From assembly GCA_045107045.1 (NCBI GenBank), contig JBGCFR010000045.1, forward strand, positions 1 through 64,000: a stretch of 64,000 nucleotides of DNA, in the 5' to 3' direction. The notes below the pieces were generated by a model. The model ran no database searches. It was not told where the DNA came from and saw only the letters and a list, made by a program, of their open reading frames with translations. This document shows positions 55,301 through 64,000 of this stretch, in pieces. This DNA comes from Putridiphycobacter sp045107045. Its GTDB lineage: Bacteria; Bacteroidota; Bacteroidia; Flavobacteriales_D; Crocinitomicaceae. The first letter of the stretch is position 1. Every line of letters starts with the position of its first letter. The position numbers and the translations under genes are program-made.

Positions 55301-56386
55301 CTAGTTTGAACAGTTTGTTGATTGATAATGTTTGCCTAGTGCTGATCCAAGCTCTCTTGCTTTTTGCCAATCTGCACAAGCACCTGACATATCACGAAGC
55401 ATTTCTCTAGCCATTCCTCTATTGACATAGGCGTCACTCAATTCTGGATTTAATTGAATGGCTTTATCTCCATCCATTTTTGCTTTTTGGTAGTCTTTTG
55501 TTTTGAAATATGCACCTGAACGATTACTGAAACCTGGCGCATAGCTATCATTTAAGCCGACACACTTTGTGAAATCTTGAATGGCTTCGGCATATTTTTC
55601 CATTTCCATTAAACAAACCCCTCTATTATTATAGGCCATATAAAACCTTGCGTCAATACTCGTTGCCCGATTAAATGCTTCCAAAGCTTGGTCGTATAAA
55701 CCTAGTTTAGTTTTAGTGGAACCAATATTGTTTAATACAAAAGCTAAATTTCCATTCATTTTCGCGGCTTTTTCATAGTCAACTATAGCTGCGTCATATT
55801 TTCCTAGCATTCTTTTGCACGATCCTCTATCATTATAAGCAAAGGCATCACCGGGATTGAGTTCAATTGTTTTAGAAAAACTAGCCATAGCACCTTTATA
55901 GTCTTTTTGCAAAAACTGAAGGGTGCCAAAATTGTAATGTACTTTGGCATTAGCAGCTTCAAACTTTAACGCCTTTGCGTAATCATTTTCGGATTTTGCA
56001 TATTGATTCAAGTTTTGATAAGCTAAAGCTCTATGGAAATAAGCTTTCTCAAAGGTCGGATCTATTGTCAACAATGTACTTAAAGATTTGATGCCAGCCT
56101 TATAATCTTCATTTGCCAATTCAGCTATCCCTTTATTAAAGTACGGTGCTACAAATAAAGAGTCTGCTTGAATTGCTGCAGCAAACTTTTTAATGGCGTC
56201 TTTATATTTTTTAGCTTCAAATAAAGTAATACCCATATTATAATTGCTTTCTGCTAAAACTTTGGCAGCATTGGCCTCATTAATTTTGGCAATCGAATCT
56301 TGATAGGCTCGTTCGGTAACACTAAGTGAGTCCTGAGCCAAGGCAGATATAGAACTTAATATAAGAATGGAAAATAATAATTTCAT
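55301..56386 (-). CDS. TPR-repeat protein
   Basis: 361 residues with a signal peptide (1-17, ending ALAQ). Eight or nine TPR units cover residues 45-350, with the W/L-G/A-Y-A-P patterning (YNMGITLFEAKKYKDAIKKF, YNDRGSCKRMLGKYDAAIVDY, YNNRGVCLMEMEKYAEAIQDF). It is probably a periplasmic scaffold. Its gene ends 5 nt before the PorE-like OmpA gene, in the same operon, so the two products may interact. Confidence 0.9.
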   Translation of the reverse strand: MKLLFSILILSSISALAQDSLSVTERAYQDSIAKINEANAAKVLAESNYNMGITLFEAKKYKDAIKKFAAAIQADSLFVAPYFNKGIAELANEDYKAGIKSLSTLLTIDPTFEKAYFHRALAYQNLNQYAKSENDYAKALKFEAANAKVHYNFGTLQFLQKDYKGAMASFSKTIELNPGDAFAYNDRGSCKRMLGKYDAAIVDYEKAAKMNGNLAFVLNNIGSTKTKLGLYDQALEAFNRATSIDARFYMAYNNRGVCLMEMEKYAEAIQDFTKCVGLNDSYAPGFSNRSGAYFKTKDYQKAKMDGDKAIQLNPELSDAYVNRGMAREMLRDMSGACADWQKARELGSALGKHYQSTNCSN

Positions 56387-56459
56387 GTGGTCATTTTTTA
56401 TATAAAATGAAGTTAGTCTATTTTTCGTGGTTAGAGTATGATTGTTAAAAATTTAAGCT

Positions 56460-58217
56460 CTATTGTTGGTAAATTAGAGTTATCGTCTGTTCTGATACGT
56501 TTTTCATTTTGTCAATGGCTTTTATTTTTAAAACATTTTTACCATTCACTAGATGAATTTTTGATCTAGTATTTAGAGGGATAATATATCTTTTTTGCTT
56601 ACGATTATAGTATGCAAGCACCCATTTCCCATTCAGGTATGCTTTGTAGCTTGAAAGGCCTGATAAATTATCAGACAAATTAAACTCTAATGTTGAATAC
56701 TTTGAAATGTTTTGATTCTTTTTGTAATCCAGTGCTTTGATTACTGGCGGAATGGTATCTATTGCCAAAGCAAAATGACCGAAATGCCTAATTTTATGAG
56801 TAATCCAATTGTCTTCAGGATAACCACCTTGAAAATATAGCCTATTCCTATTGTCTATTAACACGATTCCCATTTTTTGTTTTGGCAATGCTTTATATTT
56901 TTTAGGAATTTCAATTCTCATGTTTATACCCGACTGAACAGGTGTTTGGTATTCAAATAATTGATAGGTGTCACTCAGTAAGTTTTTGTTTGTGCTAGGC
57001 TTGGCAGATACAATTTTTTCAGCAGGTTCGTAAAATTGTCCTTGTTCAATAATGGCTTCAAATCCTATTAGGTTAATCGTGTTAATTTGATTCGGATAGT
57101 AGTATTCCTTTTGCTCGAATTGATTTTTCGAAGCCTTTTTTTTAGTTTTCTCAAGTTTAAAACTTAATTCACTTTGGTTTCCATGAACATCTTTCGAAAT
57201 GAGTTGATAATCTGCTTTTACTCTATTCCATGATATATAACCATTGTTGTTTGGGTAAATAGGAAGAGGGTTAATATCATTGGTAAATTGCTTGTGAATA
57301 TGCTGTTTAAGGTGCTTAAATGCAAAGTAGTCTTTGTGGGTGTTTAAATATCTACTCACATCAAAATCCATAAAATTGATTTCTTGAGAATGAATCTGTG
57401 TGTCATTTTGTATTAATTCACTACTGTATATTCCACAGTTGTTATAGGCACCATCTAGTTTGTCAATAGCATAAAGTCCAATGCCAAGTTGTGAATTTTC
57501 CGTGAATAAGGTATCAATGTTAATCGTTTTATTATTGTTTACCACAAATTTTTCTCCCTCTCGTTTAACTTGAAAATAGAGAGATTGACCAGGAATCATA
57601 TAACCATTTTTTGTGATAGCATACAATTTTAGACCTCTAATCTCTGGTGGCGTATTGTCAGTAATTTCCTTCTTGTAGCATTCAAAAAGTAAAGGGTTTA
57701 TAGCATGCTCGGTTTTCGTTTCCCTTAATTCAAAATGGAGATGAGGTGCCGAAGAAGCTCCTGAATTACCGGAATATGCAATTATTTCTCCTCGCTTTAC
57801 GGGTATTTTTAAGGGCAAAATGTTTTCATCTATTATAGCTGACTCCTGGTTTTTCTGTATTGTATAAATTAAAGAATCAAGTAATGGAGGAAATCTGCTG
57901 CAATGTGCAAATACGCTGGTAAGACCATTGTTATAAGATACGTAAATGGCTTTTCCGTAACCCCATGGTGAAATTTTAATTCTTGAAATATAGCCGTCTT
58001 CAATTGCGTATAATCTATAACCCTCTTTTTTATTTGTCTTAATATCAATTCCTGTATGGAAATGATTACGCCTCATTTCGCAAAAATTTCCTGCAAGAAT
58101 CATGTCGATTTTTATAGGTAATCCTAAATCCATGCTATAATCATATGGCTTTTTTTCTTGACTAAAAAGCAATAAAGATGTAAAGGAAATAAGGATGATT
58201 AAAACTTGTTTTATCAT
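56460..58217 (-). CDS. M23-family metallopeptidase (peptidoglycan endopeptidase)
   Basis: 585 residues, signal peptide to FSQ (20). The LytM domain comes first: H54-TGID (zinc ligands H54 and D58) and H159-L-H161-FELR, also with AHCS near 104. Residues 200-585 are beta-rich, with Ig-like turns near the end (DTIPPVIKALD, NLSDNLSGLSSYKAY). All catalytic ligands are in place, so activity is expected. It probably cuts peptidoglycan cross-links in the periplasm. It lies 73 nt upstream of the TPR gene on the same strand; they may be co-transcribed. Confidence 0.92.
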   Translation of the reverse strand: MIKQVLIILISFTSLLLFSQEKKPYDYSMDLGLPIKIDMILAGNFCEMRRNHFHTGIDIKTNKKEGYRLYAIEDGYISRIKISPWGYGKAIYVSYNNGLTSVFAHCSRFPPLLDSLIYTIQKNQESAIIDENILPLKIPVKRGEIIAYSGNSGASSAPHLHFELRETKTEHAINPLLFECYKKEITDNTPPEIRGLKLYAITKNGYMIPGQSLYFQVKREGEKFVVNNNKTINIDTLFTENSQLGIGLYAIDKLDGAYNNCGIYSSELIQNDTQIHSQEINFMDFDVSRYLNTHKDYFAFKHLKQHIHKQFTNDINPLPIYPNNNGYISWNRVKADYQLISKDVHGNQSELSFKLEKTKKKASKNQFEQKEYYYPNQINTINLIGFEAIIEQGQFYEPAEKIVSAKPSTNKNLLSDTYQLFEYQTPVQSGINMRIEIPKKYKALPKQKMGIVLIDNRNRLYFQGGYPEDNWITHKIRHFGHFALAIDTIPPVIKALDYKKNQNISKYSTLEFNLSDNLSGLSSYKAYLNGKWVLAYYNRKQKRYIIPLNTRSKIHLVNGKNVLKIKAIDKMKNVSEQTITLIYQQ

Positions 58218-58331
58218 AGCTTTCTATTGTTTTCAAAGGCAGTTGCAAACATAATGCCTTAAAACGCTAAAGTGATCTTAGCACAGTCAATATTATCAAT
58301 AAAATGTTTTTAATAATTCATGTCTGTTTAT

Positions 58332-58362
58332 TTTGATTATGAATTTTCAAATTGTATTTTTG
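58332..58362 (+). promoter_or_regulatory. promoter of the zapA/rny operon
   Basis: TTTG (58332-58335), exactly 19 nt, then TATTTTTG (58355-58362), an exact TAnnTTTG. This is the standard Bacteroidota -33/-7 pair. The -7 box ends 24 nt before the ATG at 58387. It is the best-matching promoter noticed in the window. Confidence 0.6.
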
Positions 58363-58386
58363 TCTCTTAAAATTTGATTTAGATTT

Positions 58387-58692
58387 ATGTCAAGTTCGAG
58401 CCCGAAATTGGTAGACTTAGAAAATGGAGTTGATTTATTATTAAAAAAAATAATAGCATTAACAACATTGGTAAATGACCAAGAGGAACGGATTGATTTA
58501 TTGACGAATGAGCTGAGTGAAGTCAGTAGTCAAAAGGCAGGTTTAGCGTCTGAAAATTTAGCATTGTTGGCTAAAGTTCAAGCGCAATTACCACAATCAA
58601 ACCCGGCAGTCGTTGACCAAGATGCATATAATCGAAAGATAAACGAATTGGTGAAAGAAATTAATAGTTGTATTTCTTTACTCAATACATAA
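58387..58692 (+). CDS. coiled-coil protein paired with ZapA
   Basis: 101 residues, mostly a coiled coil (15-70, LENGVDLLLKKIIALTTLV, NDQEERIDLLTNEL, ENLALLAKVQ). No membrane or signal segment. It lies 3 nt before zapA and shares its promoter. By position and shape it may play a ZapB-like role in linking division proteins, but there is no sequence-level proof. Confidence 0.65.
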   Translation: MSSSSPKLVDLENGVDLLLKKIIALTTLVNDQEERIDLLTNELSEVSSQKAGLASENLALLAKVQAQLPQSNPAVVDQDAYNRKINELVKEINSCISLLNT

Positions 58693-58695
58693 TTT

Positions 58696-58995
58696 ATGGA
58701 AAAAGTTTCTTTAAAGGTAATTATTGCAGGTAGAACTTATCCTCTTACCATTAAAAAGGAGGAAGAGAATGCTATCACAAAAGCTGCTGAAAGGATTAAC
58801 TCGAATATAAAAAAACTGCAAGGTAATTATGCAGTAAAAGATATGCAGGATTTGTTAGCCATGACAACGCTGCAGTTTGCGGTACAAGTAAATGAAGATA
58901 AAAAGACTTCATCTTCTGCGCCTTCTTCCATTGATGCTTCTTTTGAGCAAGATCTGAATCGAATTTTGGAAAAAATAAATACACAGCTAGATTAG
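58696..58995 (+). CDS. zapA: cell-division protein ZapA
   Basis: 99 residues. The start MEKVSLKVIIAGRTYPLTIKKEEE fits the ZapA head (V-x-I-x-G-x-x-Y-x-L/I), followed by AAERINSNIKKL and a coiled coil with LLAMTTLQFA. ZapA bundles FtsZ at the Z-ring. Gene order coiled-coil protein, zapA, rny is often found in Bacteroidota. The 54-nt gap to rny is too short for 6S RNA. Confidence 0.88.
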   Translation: MEKVSLKVIIAGRTYPLTIKKEEENAITKAAERINSNIKKLQGNYAVKDMQDLLAMTTLQFAVQVNEDKKTSSSAPSSIDASFEQDLNRILEKINTQLD

Positions 58996-59049
58996 TTGTG
59001 AGTATGAATAGCTTATGAAGTAATTTTCTTAAGCTCCAAAAAAAATTAA

Positions 59050-60591
59050 ATGGATACAACAAGTATAATTATTGGAATTGTTATTGGAATTATTGCTGGC
59101 GGTGTAATAGCCTTTATTCTTCAAAAAAGTGCACTTAAAGCTAAGGCAAATGCTATTTTAAAGGAAGCTGAAGTTGAAGGCGAGTCACTAAAAAAGGACA
59201 AGATTTTGCAAGCTAAGGAACGTTTTTTGCAATTAAAGGACAGTCATGAAAAAGAAGTTCGAAACAGAGAGAAAAGCATCCAAAGCCTTGAAGATAGATT
59301 AAAGCATAAAGAGAAGAGCTTTAATCAAAAAATTGGAGAGGTTAATAGAAAAGAAAAAGATATTGATGGACTGCAAGCGAAAATTGAATCTGAAAGAACG
59401 CTTTTAAAGGATAAGCGCCAGGAAGTTGAAAAATTACACCAAAAACAAGTAAACGAATTGTCTAAAATTTCTGGCCTATCACCAGATGAAGCAAAGAAGG
59501 AAGTTAAAGAGGCCTTAGTTGATGAAGCTAGAACTGATGCCATGGCGACAATAAAGGGGATAGTAGAAGAAGCCAAAATTAATGCAAGTAAGGAAGCCAA
59601 GAAAATTGTGGTTCAATCAATTCAGCGTGTCGCTACAGAGCAAGCTATAGAAAATTCTGTATCCGTTTTTAATATTGATTCTGATGAATTAAAAGGAAGA
59701 ATTATTGGACGAGAAGGTAGAAATATTCGGGCATTAGAAGCAGCAACGGGTGTGGAGATTATCGTTGATGATACGCCTGAAGCCATTATATTATCATGTT
59801 TTGATTCTGTGAGAAGAGAAGTAGCACGTTTGGCTTTGCATCAACTTGTTTCAGATGGTAGAATTCATCCTGCCAGAATTGAAGATGTAGTTGCAAAAAC
59901 GAAGAAATCATTAGAAGAAGAAATTATTGAAACGGGACGAAGAACCTGTATAGATTTAGGTATTCATGGACTACATCCAGAATTAATGAGAATGGTGGGA
60001 AGAATGAAATACCGTTCTTCATACGGACAGAATTTATTACAGCATAGTAGAGAAGTCGCTAATTTATGTGCTATAATGGCAGCTGAACTTGGTCTAAACG
60101 TGAAAATTGCTAAAAGAGCGGGGTTGCTGCATGATATAGGTAAAGTACCAGAAGATGAGCCTGAATTACCACATGCACTATTGGGAATGAAATTGGCGGA
60201 AAAGTATGGTGAGAAACCGGATGTTTGTAATGCAATTGGTGCTCACCATGATGAAATTGAAATGACAACCTTAGTCTCTCCAATCATTCAGGTGTGTGAT
60301 GCTGTGTCAGGTGCCAGACCAGGTGCTAGAAGAGAAATAGCTGAATCTTACATTAAAAGAATAAAAGAGCTTGAAAATATTGCACTTGGATTTGAAGGTG
60401 TTTTAAAGTCATACGCAATTCAAGCAGGTCGTGAACTTCGTGTATTGGTTGAAAGCGAAAAAGTAACTGATCAGCAAGCAGATGAATTGTCATTTATTAT
60501 TTCACAAAAAATTCAAAATGAAATGACTTATCCAGGTCAAGTGAAAGTAACCGTTATTAGAGAAAGACGAGCAGTTCATTATGCCAAATAA
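59050..60591 (+). CDS. rny: ribonuclease Y
   Basis: 513 residues, normal length. N-terminal membrane helix (about 4-22), coiled coil (about 28-190), KH domain (DELKGRIIGREGRNIRALE, about 213-270), and an HD domain with LLHDIGKVPED (near 358-368) and GAHHDEIE. RNase Y is a membrane-bound endonuclease that starts mRNA decay. It shares the operon with the coiled-coil protein and zapA and ends before a hairpin terminator. Confidence 0.97.
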   Translation: MDTTSIIIGIVIGIIAGGVIAFILQKSALKAKANAILKEAEVEGESLKKDKILQAKERFLQLKDSHEKEVRNREKSIQSLEDRLKHKEKSFNQKIGEVNRKEKDIDGLQAKIESERTLLKDKRQEVEKLHQKQVNELSKISGLSPDEAKKEVKEALVDEARTDAMATIKGIVEEAKINASKEAKKIVVQSIQRVATEQAIENSVSVFNIDSDELKGRIIGREGRNIRALEAATGVEIIVDDTPEAIILSCFDSVRREVARLALHQLVSDGRIHPARIEDVVAKTKKSLEEEIIETGRRTCIDLGIHGLHPELMRMVGRMKYRSSYGQNLLQHSREVANLCAIMAAELGLNVKIAKRAGLLHDIGKVPEDEPELPHALLGMKLAEKYGEKPDVCNAIGAHHDEIEMTTLVSPIIQVCDAVSGARPGARREIAESYIKRIKELENIALGFEGVLKSYAIQAGRELRVLVESEKVTDQQADELSFIISQKIQNEMTYPGQVKVTVIRERRAVHYAK

Positions 60592-60617
60592 TCAACAAAT
60601 TAACAATTAATAGTTTT

Positions 60618-60650
60618 AAAAGGGATATGGCGTAAGTCAATCCCTTTTTT
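60618..60650 (+). terminator. intrinsic terminator after rny
   Basis: AAAAGGGAT (60618-60626) pairs with ATCCCTTTT (60640-60648), 13-nt loop, and the T-run continues to 60650. It ends the zapA/rny transcript 27 nt after the stop codon. Confidence 0.75.
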
Positions 60651-60699
60651 AAATTTCATAACTTTAGGTTTGCTTAAGAAAAAATAAGAGTTAAATAAT

Positions 60700-61908
60700 A
60701 TGAATGCCAAGATCCTTAACATATTACTTGCATTATTAGTCTATTTACCTACCTGTATATTTATTCCATTGAATCTATATTTTGTAGTATTTGGAATAGT
60801 GATTTATTTGAATTTTGATTTTTTAAGGAACTATTTTTCCAATTTAATTAGGTTAAAATTAATTGATAAGAATTTTACCTACATTCTACTATTTAGCTTA
60901 GTAGCGTTTTTATTAAGATTGATAGATATTGAAAGTTGGCATTCAACAAAAGATATTTACAGCTTTGCTTATTTATTTCCTCTGACCTATTTAATTGCAA
61001 AAACTTTAAAAGGACGTGAGGATATTTTTAAATACCTCATCTACTTTTTTATTATTGAAATGTTAATGTCTGTCGTTGAATACAGTATGGGAATTAATAC
61101 TGTTTTTAGTTCCTCAAGGAGGTATCGTGTATTTGAGCAATATGACTTATTGTACTTTACACGAACTTTTGGATTAAGTCCTAATTCCTCTGGGTTGTCG
61201 TTCAAATATATCTTTGGTTTAATATTGCTGGGAATAGTCGATTTTTCAAAAACGAAAAAGATAATAATAGAAACCATATTTATTATTGGTTCCATACTGA
61301 CATTTGGAAGAATTGCATTGATAGTGCTTTTAGTATTTTTACTTTTAAGGTTGTTTGATGAGTTGTTTTTACGCAAAAAAGTTCAAATTATTAGATATTT
61401 ACCACTCACGCTCTTAATTCTTTTTTTTACGGTAAATCCTAATTGGTCTGTTAAACAATTTACACGAGGAAATACGATTGTTCAAAATGGAAGAATTAAT
61501 GACCTCGATATGCTGGAGGATGATAAATTATCAGATCTTGAAAAATTAGAACTAACTAGAATGTTAGGATTAGATAAGATAGATATGTCAGGTAGAAATG
61601 AGATATGGAACACATTTTTGACTTATTCCGCTAAAAATATTCATTTCGGTAACAAAGGAAAGAAAATGCTTTTCGGGAAGTTTCATGCTCATAATTCTTT
61701 TATAGAACTGCTTGCTTCAGTGGGAATTTACTTGTTTGTTTTCATGATTTTTATTTTTGCACGAAACGTGACACATAATAATTATGTTTTTATTCTTACA
61801 ATTTTAGCTTTAGCCATGGGGCAATATTTAATTTTTTGGGGCACTTCTTTCTTCGATATAATTTTTTATTATTTACTATTTTTTTACAAAAAGAATGAAG
61901 ATAAATAG
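60700..61908 (+). CDS. O-antigen polymerase-like membrane protein
   Basis: 402 residues with about ten hydrophobic segments. The segment GRNEIWNTFLTY (about 289-300) and FHAHNSFIELLASVGIYLF (near 327-345) fit the loop and H-N-x-x-I/L-x-x-x-x-x-x-G pattern of Wzy/O-antigen ligase proteins. It is the first gene after the rny terminator, preceded by TAGGTTTG (60665-60672), an exact -7 element without a clear -33. Its end overlaps the next gene by 14 nt. Confidence 0.75.
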   Translation: MNAKILNILLALLVYLPTCIFIPLNLYFVVFGIVIYLNFDFLRNYFSNLIRLKLIDKNFTYILLFSLVAFLLRLIDIESWHSTKDIYSFAYLFPLTYLIAKTLKGREDIFKYLIYFFIIEMLMSVVEYSMGINTVFSSSRRYRVFEQYDLLYFTRTFGLSPNSSGLSFKYIFGLILLGIVDFSKTKKIIIETIFIIGSILTFGRIALIVLLVFLLLRLFDELFLRKKVQIIRYLPLTLLILFFTVNPNWSVKQFTRGNTIVQNGRINDLDMLEDDKLSDLEKLELTRMLGLDKIDMSGRNEIWNTFLTYSAKNIHFGNKGKKMLFGKFHAHNSFIELLASVGIYLFVFMIFIFARNVTHNNYVFILTILALAMGQYLIFWGTSFFDIIFYYLLFFYKKNEDK

Positions 61909-63253
61909 TATTATAGAGGAGATTGAGAGTAACTACGATACTAAGAGTGTTGATCGCAATGGGTTAAATTTTTGGTTAGAATTTAGGAATCGGTTTTTTT
62001 ATAGTCTTTCAATAGGAAAAGAATCAAATTTAATAATTAATTCAAGTGTATACCTCAACGTTATTAGGTCTATTTTTTACGGTTTCTTCAATTGGTTCAA
62101 GGGTTACGACTGTTGGGTACTTAGCTCAAGTTTAAATCGTGTGGAATTACATAATGGGTATTATGACAAGTTGTTCGATTACCCCGCTTTAAAATTTAAA
62201 AAAACCTTGTTTATTGAATTAGCAACTAATGGGCATTATAAAAGATCAAAAGTAATTTCAAAGCATATAGTATCAAGAGCACCATTAATTATGTTTGAGA
62301 AACTGATTTCATTGTTTATTTCAGTAAAAAAAATTGATGTCTCGCTTTTAGATCTAATTCAACAAGAATATAAAACAGTTATTGACCCAAGTTATTCTAT
62401 AAAAAAAATGGTGTCTCAATATAAAGCCATGAAGCTGCTATTACGACTGAAAAAACTCCCTAAAACAGTCTTTATTGCCCCCTTGTATATGTCTTTTGGA
62501 TACGTTAAAGCTTTAAAAGAAAGGGGAGTGGTTGTTGTTGAAGCACAACATGGTGTAATTAACAAAGAGCATTTCGGATATAATTATCACACAGAATTTG
62601 ATTCGAATTATTTTCCCGATTACTTATTGTCATTTGGCGAAAGAGAAAAGGAAGTATTTACAGAACACAATAAGTATATTGACTCCAATAAGGTATTTCC
62701 TGTTGGTAGTTTTTATATTGATTACGTTAATGATAAATACAAATTGGATATTGATCACAGCAAATATCGATTGAGCTTGTCTGTATCTATGCAAGATTGT
62801 GGAATTGGAAGCAAAGTGCTGCCGTTTTTAATTTCAGTTTCTGAATTAAATAGAGATTGCTTGTTTTTATTAAAACCTCGTCGAACTTCAATTTCGGAGT
62901 ACAAATCCAAGTATAAAATTCCAAGTAATATCGTTTTTGTGGAAGATTTGGATGTTTATCAGACCATTCTAAGTTCCGATTTCCATATCACAGCATATTC
63001 TTCATGTGCTCTAGAAGCACCGGCTCTAGGAGTTCAGAATATTTTGCTGAATATAGAAAATAAAGCCAAAGAGTATTATTTTGGAATTTTAGATGAAAAC
63101 ACAACATCATTCGTTGATACAGAGGAAGAGTTTAATAATTTAATTTCTAATTTAACGTCTGAAATTAAACCAGAGGTTAAAGGGTTTCATACACAAATAA
63201 TTAAAACTGACTATAAAAAGAATATTGATGAATTTTTCAAATTAGTACGTTAA
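61895..63253 (+). CDS. GT-B-like surface polysaccharide glycosyltransferase (tentative)
   Basis: 452 residues, cytosolic. Two Rossmann-like halves are suggested: VFIAPLYMSFGYVKAL...VVVVEAQHGVINKEHFGYNY (about 189-230) and LFLLKPRR (about 325), IVFVEDLDVYQTILSSDFHITAYSSCALEAPALG (about 345-380). The late E-A-P-A-x-G block fits the donor-binding part of CDP-glycerol/capsule-type GT-B transferases, and the QHG motif recalls capsule-transfer enzymes. The sugar is unknown. It overlaps the polymerase-like gene by 14 nt, so they are coupled in one locus. Confidence 0.55.
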   Translation: MKINSIIEEIESNYDTKSVDRNGLNFWLEFRNRFFYSLSIGKESNLIINSSVYLNVIRSIFYGFFNWFKGYDCWVLSSSLNRVELHNGYYDKLFDYPALKFKKTLFIELATNGHYKRSKVISKHIVSRAPLIMFEKLISLFISVKKIDVSLLDLIQQEYKTVIDPSYSIKKMVSQYKAMKLLLRLKKLPKTVFIAPLYMSFGYVKALKERGVVVVEAQHGVINKEHFGYNYHTEFDSNYFPDYLLSFGEREKEVFTEHNKYIDSNKVFPVGSFYIDYVNDKYKLDIDHSKYRLSLSVSMQDCGIGSKVLPFLISVSELNRDCLFLLKPRRTSISEYKSKYKIPSNIVFVEDLDVYQTILSSDFHITAYSSCALEAPALGVQNILLNIENKAKEYYFGILDENTTSFVDTEEEFNNLISNLTSEIKPEVKGFHTQIIKTDYKKNIDEFFKLVR

Positions 63254-63282
63254 ATATTTAACGAATTAATAGACAATATGCA

Positions 63283-64000
63283 ATGGTAGACCATATCAAA
63301 AACTATTTAGAGAGAATAAGCATTGGATTGTTGTCAATCATTGTTTTCCTTTTCCCTATCCATCAAAAAATTATTTCTCCATTTATCGTTTTATGGATAG
63401 TTTTTACAGTCACTTATTTGATTCTAATTAAACCAAAGTTTACTTTTAGTAAATCATTCCTAGGTCTACTTGTGTTCTATTTTTTTTTAATTATTGGGTT
63501 GTTGTGGACCGACAATTTAGACTCGGGAATATTTGATTTAGAAGTTAAATTATCATTGGCTATATTTCCATTATTTATGTTGTTTTTACAATATGAACTG
63601 AAGTCTATAAAATGGATAATTTATGCGTTCTTTCTGGGTCTATTAATCGGGAGTTTTATTTTGCTATTTGGCGCCACCGAGCGATTTTTAATGTACCCTA
63701 GCTATACCTATTATTTTTATATTCAATTGTCAGATCATATTCATCCTACATATATGTCCTTGTATTATGCAGTAGCCATTGGTATAATATTAGCTGATTT
63801 AAGCAGAGTTAAAACTTTGTTCTTTAAAAATAAAGTACTTGCAGTTTTAATAGTTTCCTATTTTTCTGTTTACAATTTCTTACTATTGTCTAAGGTTGGA
63901 ATTATTGCAACTTTACTTATTATTCTAGTTTTTCTTGTAAGGTGGTCTATTATAAATCAAAGAATCCTATACCTAGCTTCTGTTATGCTGCTTATTGGAA
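63283..64000 (+). CDS. O-antigen ligase-like membrane protein, 5' part
   Basis: Starts at ATG 63283 (MVDHIKNYLERISIGLLS) and is open to the window end, 239 codons so far. An earlier ATG (63278) reaches a TAG at its third codon. Repeated hydrophobic segments and the HPTYMSLYYAVAIGIILADL stretch are typical of the first half of Wzy/WaaL proteins. The H-N-x-x-L loop should lie beyond the window. It is the third gene of the polysaccharide locus, 29 nt after the glycosyltransferase gene. Confidence 0.65.
   Translation, partial: MVDHIKNYLERISIGLLSIIVFLFPIHQKIISPFIVLWIVFTVTYLILIKPKFTFSKSFLGLLVFYFFLIIGLLWTDNLDSGIFDLEVKLSLAIFPLFMLFLQYELKSIKWIIYAFFLGLLIGSFILLFGATERFLMYPSYTYYFYIQLSDHIHPTYMSLYYAVAIGIILADLSRVKTLFFKNKVLAVLIVSYFSVYNFLLLSKVGIIATLLIILVFLVRWSIINQRILYLASVMLLIG

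Noticed and set aside
55296..55379. 28-residue longer start of the OmpA-family protein
   Set aside because: It would overlap the TPR gene by 79 nt and put a charged tail before a clean signal peptide.
58996..59049. 6S RNA between zapA and the next gene
   Set aside because: Only 54 nt are available, far less than the RNA needs.

Overview
The window comes from an AT-rich member of the Bacteroidota, most likely a flavobacterium-like marine or aquatic lineage (inference). The signs seen are: four exported proteins ending in type A sorting domains of the type IX secretion system (T9SS); PKD and SprB-type repeats; a TonB-type outer-membrane receptor with a carboxypeptidase-regulatory N-domain; many short-signal-peptide lipoproteins; ATG starts without clear Shine-Dalgarno sequences; and at least one promoter of the Bacteroidota form TTTG-N19-TAnnTTTG. 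No rRNA, tRNA, CRISPR array, insertion sequence or integrase was seen.

Layout. 1-2.2 kb: the end of a YwbE-like gene, then a translationally coupled trio (glycosidase-like lipoprotein, small membrane-associated protein, methyltransferase). 2.3-6.9 kb, mostly minus strand: a YD-like repeat protein, an AraC-type regulator broken by one stop codon, a bestrophin-like channel, a short-chain dehydrogenase with AraC-like operator repeats upstream, and a VF530-type protein. 6.9-11.7 kb, plus strand: DEAD-box helicase with a DEYD motif, porin, methyltransferase and a T9SS cargo protein. 11.9-18.1 kb: a 2052-residue T9SS surface protein with SprB and tandem PKD modules. 18.3-24.6 kb: fdhD-fhs, a secreted protein whose signal peptide holds a TAG codon, a small repeat protein and a TonB-type receptor. 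24.7-27.2 kb: Wzz and an O-antigen ligase/polymerase. 27.3-30.9 kb: threonine aldolase, DUF418 protein, DUF1826-like protein and a secreted protein. 31.3-36.3 kb: a copper P-type ATPase of the CcoI type divergent from a PAS histidine kinase and a fused receiver-CRP/FNR regulator. 36.3-41.6 kb: double-FKBP lipoprotein, a decarboxylase remnant, QueD, an MlaD-like lipoprotein and an AddA-like helicase-nuclease. 42.1-52.1 kb: a compact array of paralogous T9SS proteins and lipoproteins ending in a decayed copy. 52.1-58.2 kb, minus strand: small membrane protein, DUF3592-like protein, PorE-like OmpA protein, TPR protein and M23 peptidase. 58.4-60.6 kb: coiled-coil protein, ZapA and RNase Y. 60.7 kb to the end: the start of a polysaccharide locus.

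How it works together. Much of the window serves the cell envelope: T9SS cargo, lipoproteins, OmpA/TPR/M23 peptidoglycan-associated proteins and two polysaccharide loci. The best candidate for something undescribed is the 42.1-52.1 kb array, where two related ~1000-residue secreted proteins alternate with two related ~262-residue lipoproteins with only 1-4 nt between genes, suggesting a duplicated surface complex. A second interesting unit is the sensor kinase/receiver-CRP fusion facing ccoI, which looks like a condensed FixL-FixJ-FixK arrangement. Several genes carry single lesions (3.4-4.3, 21.0 and 51.3-52.1 kb, plus a remnant at 37.2 kb), so either gene decay or sequence error must be considered.
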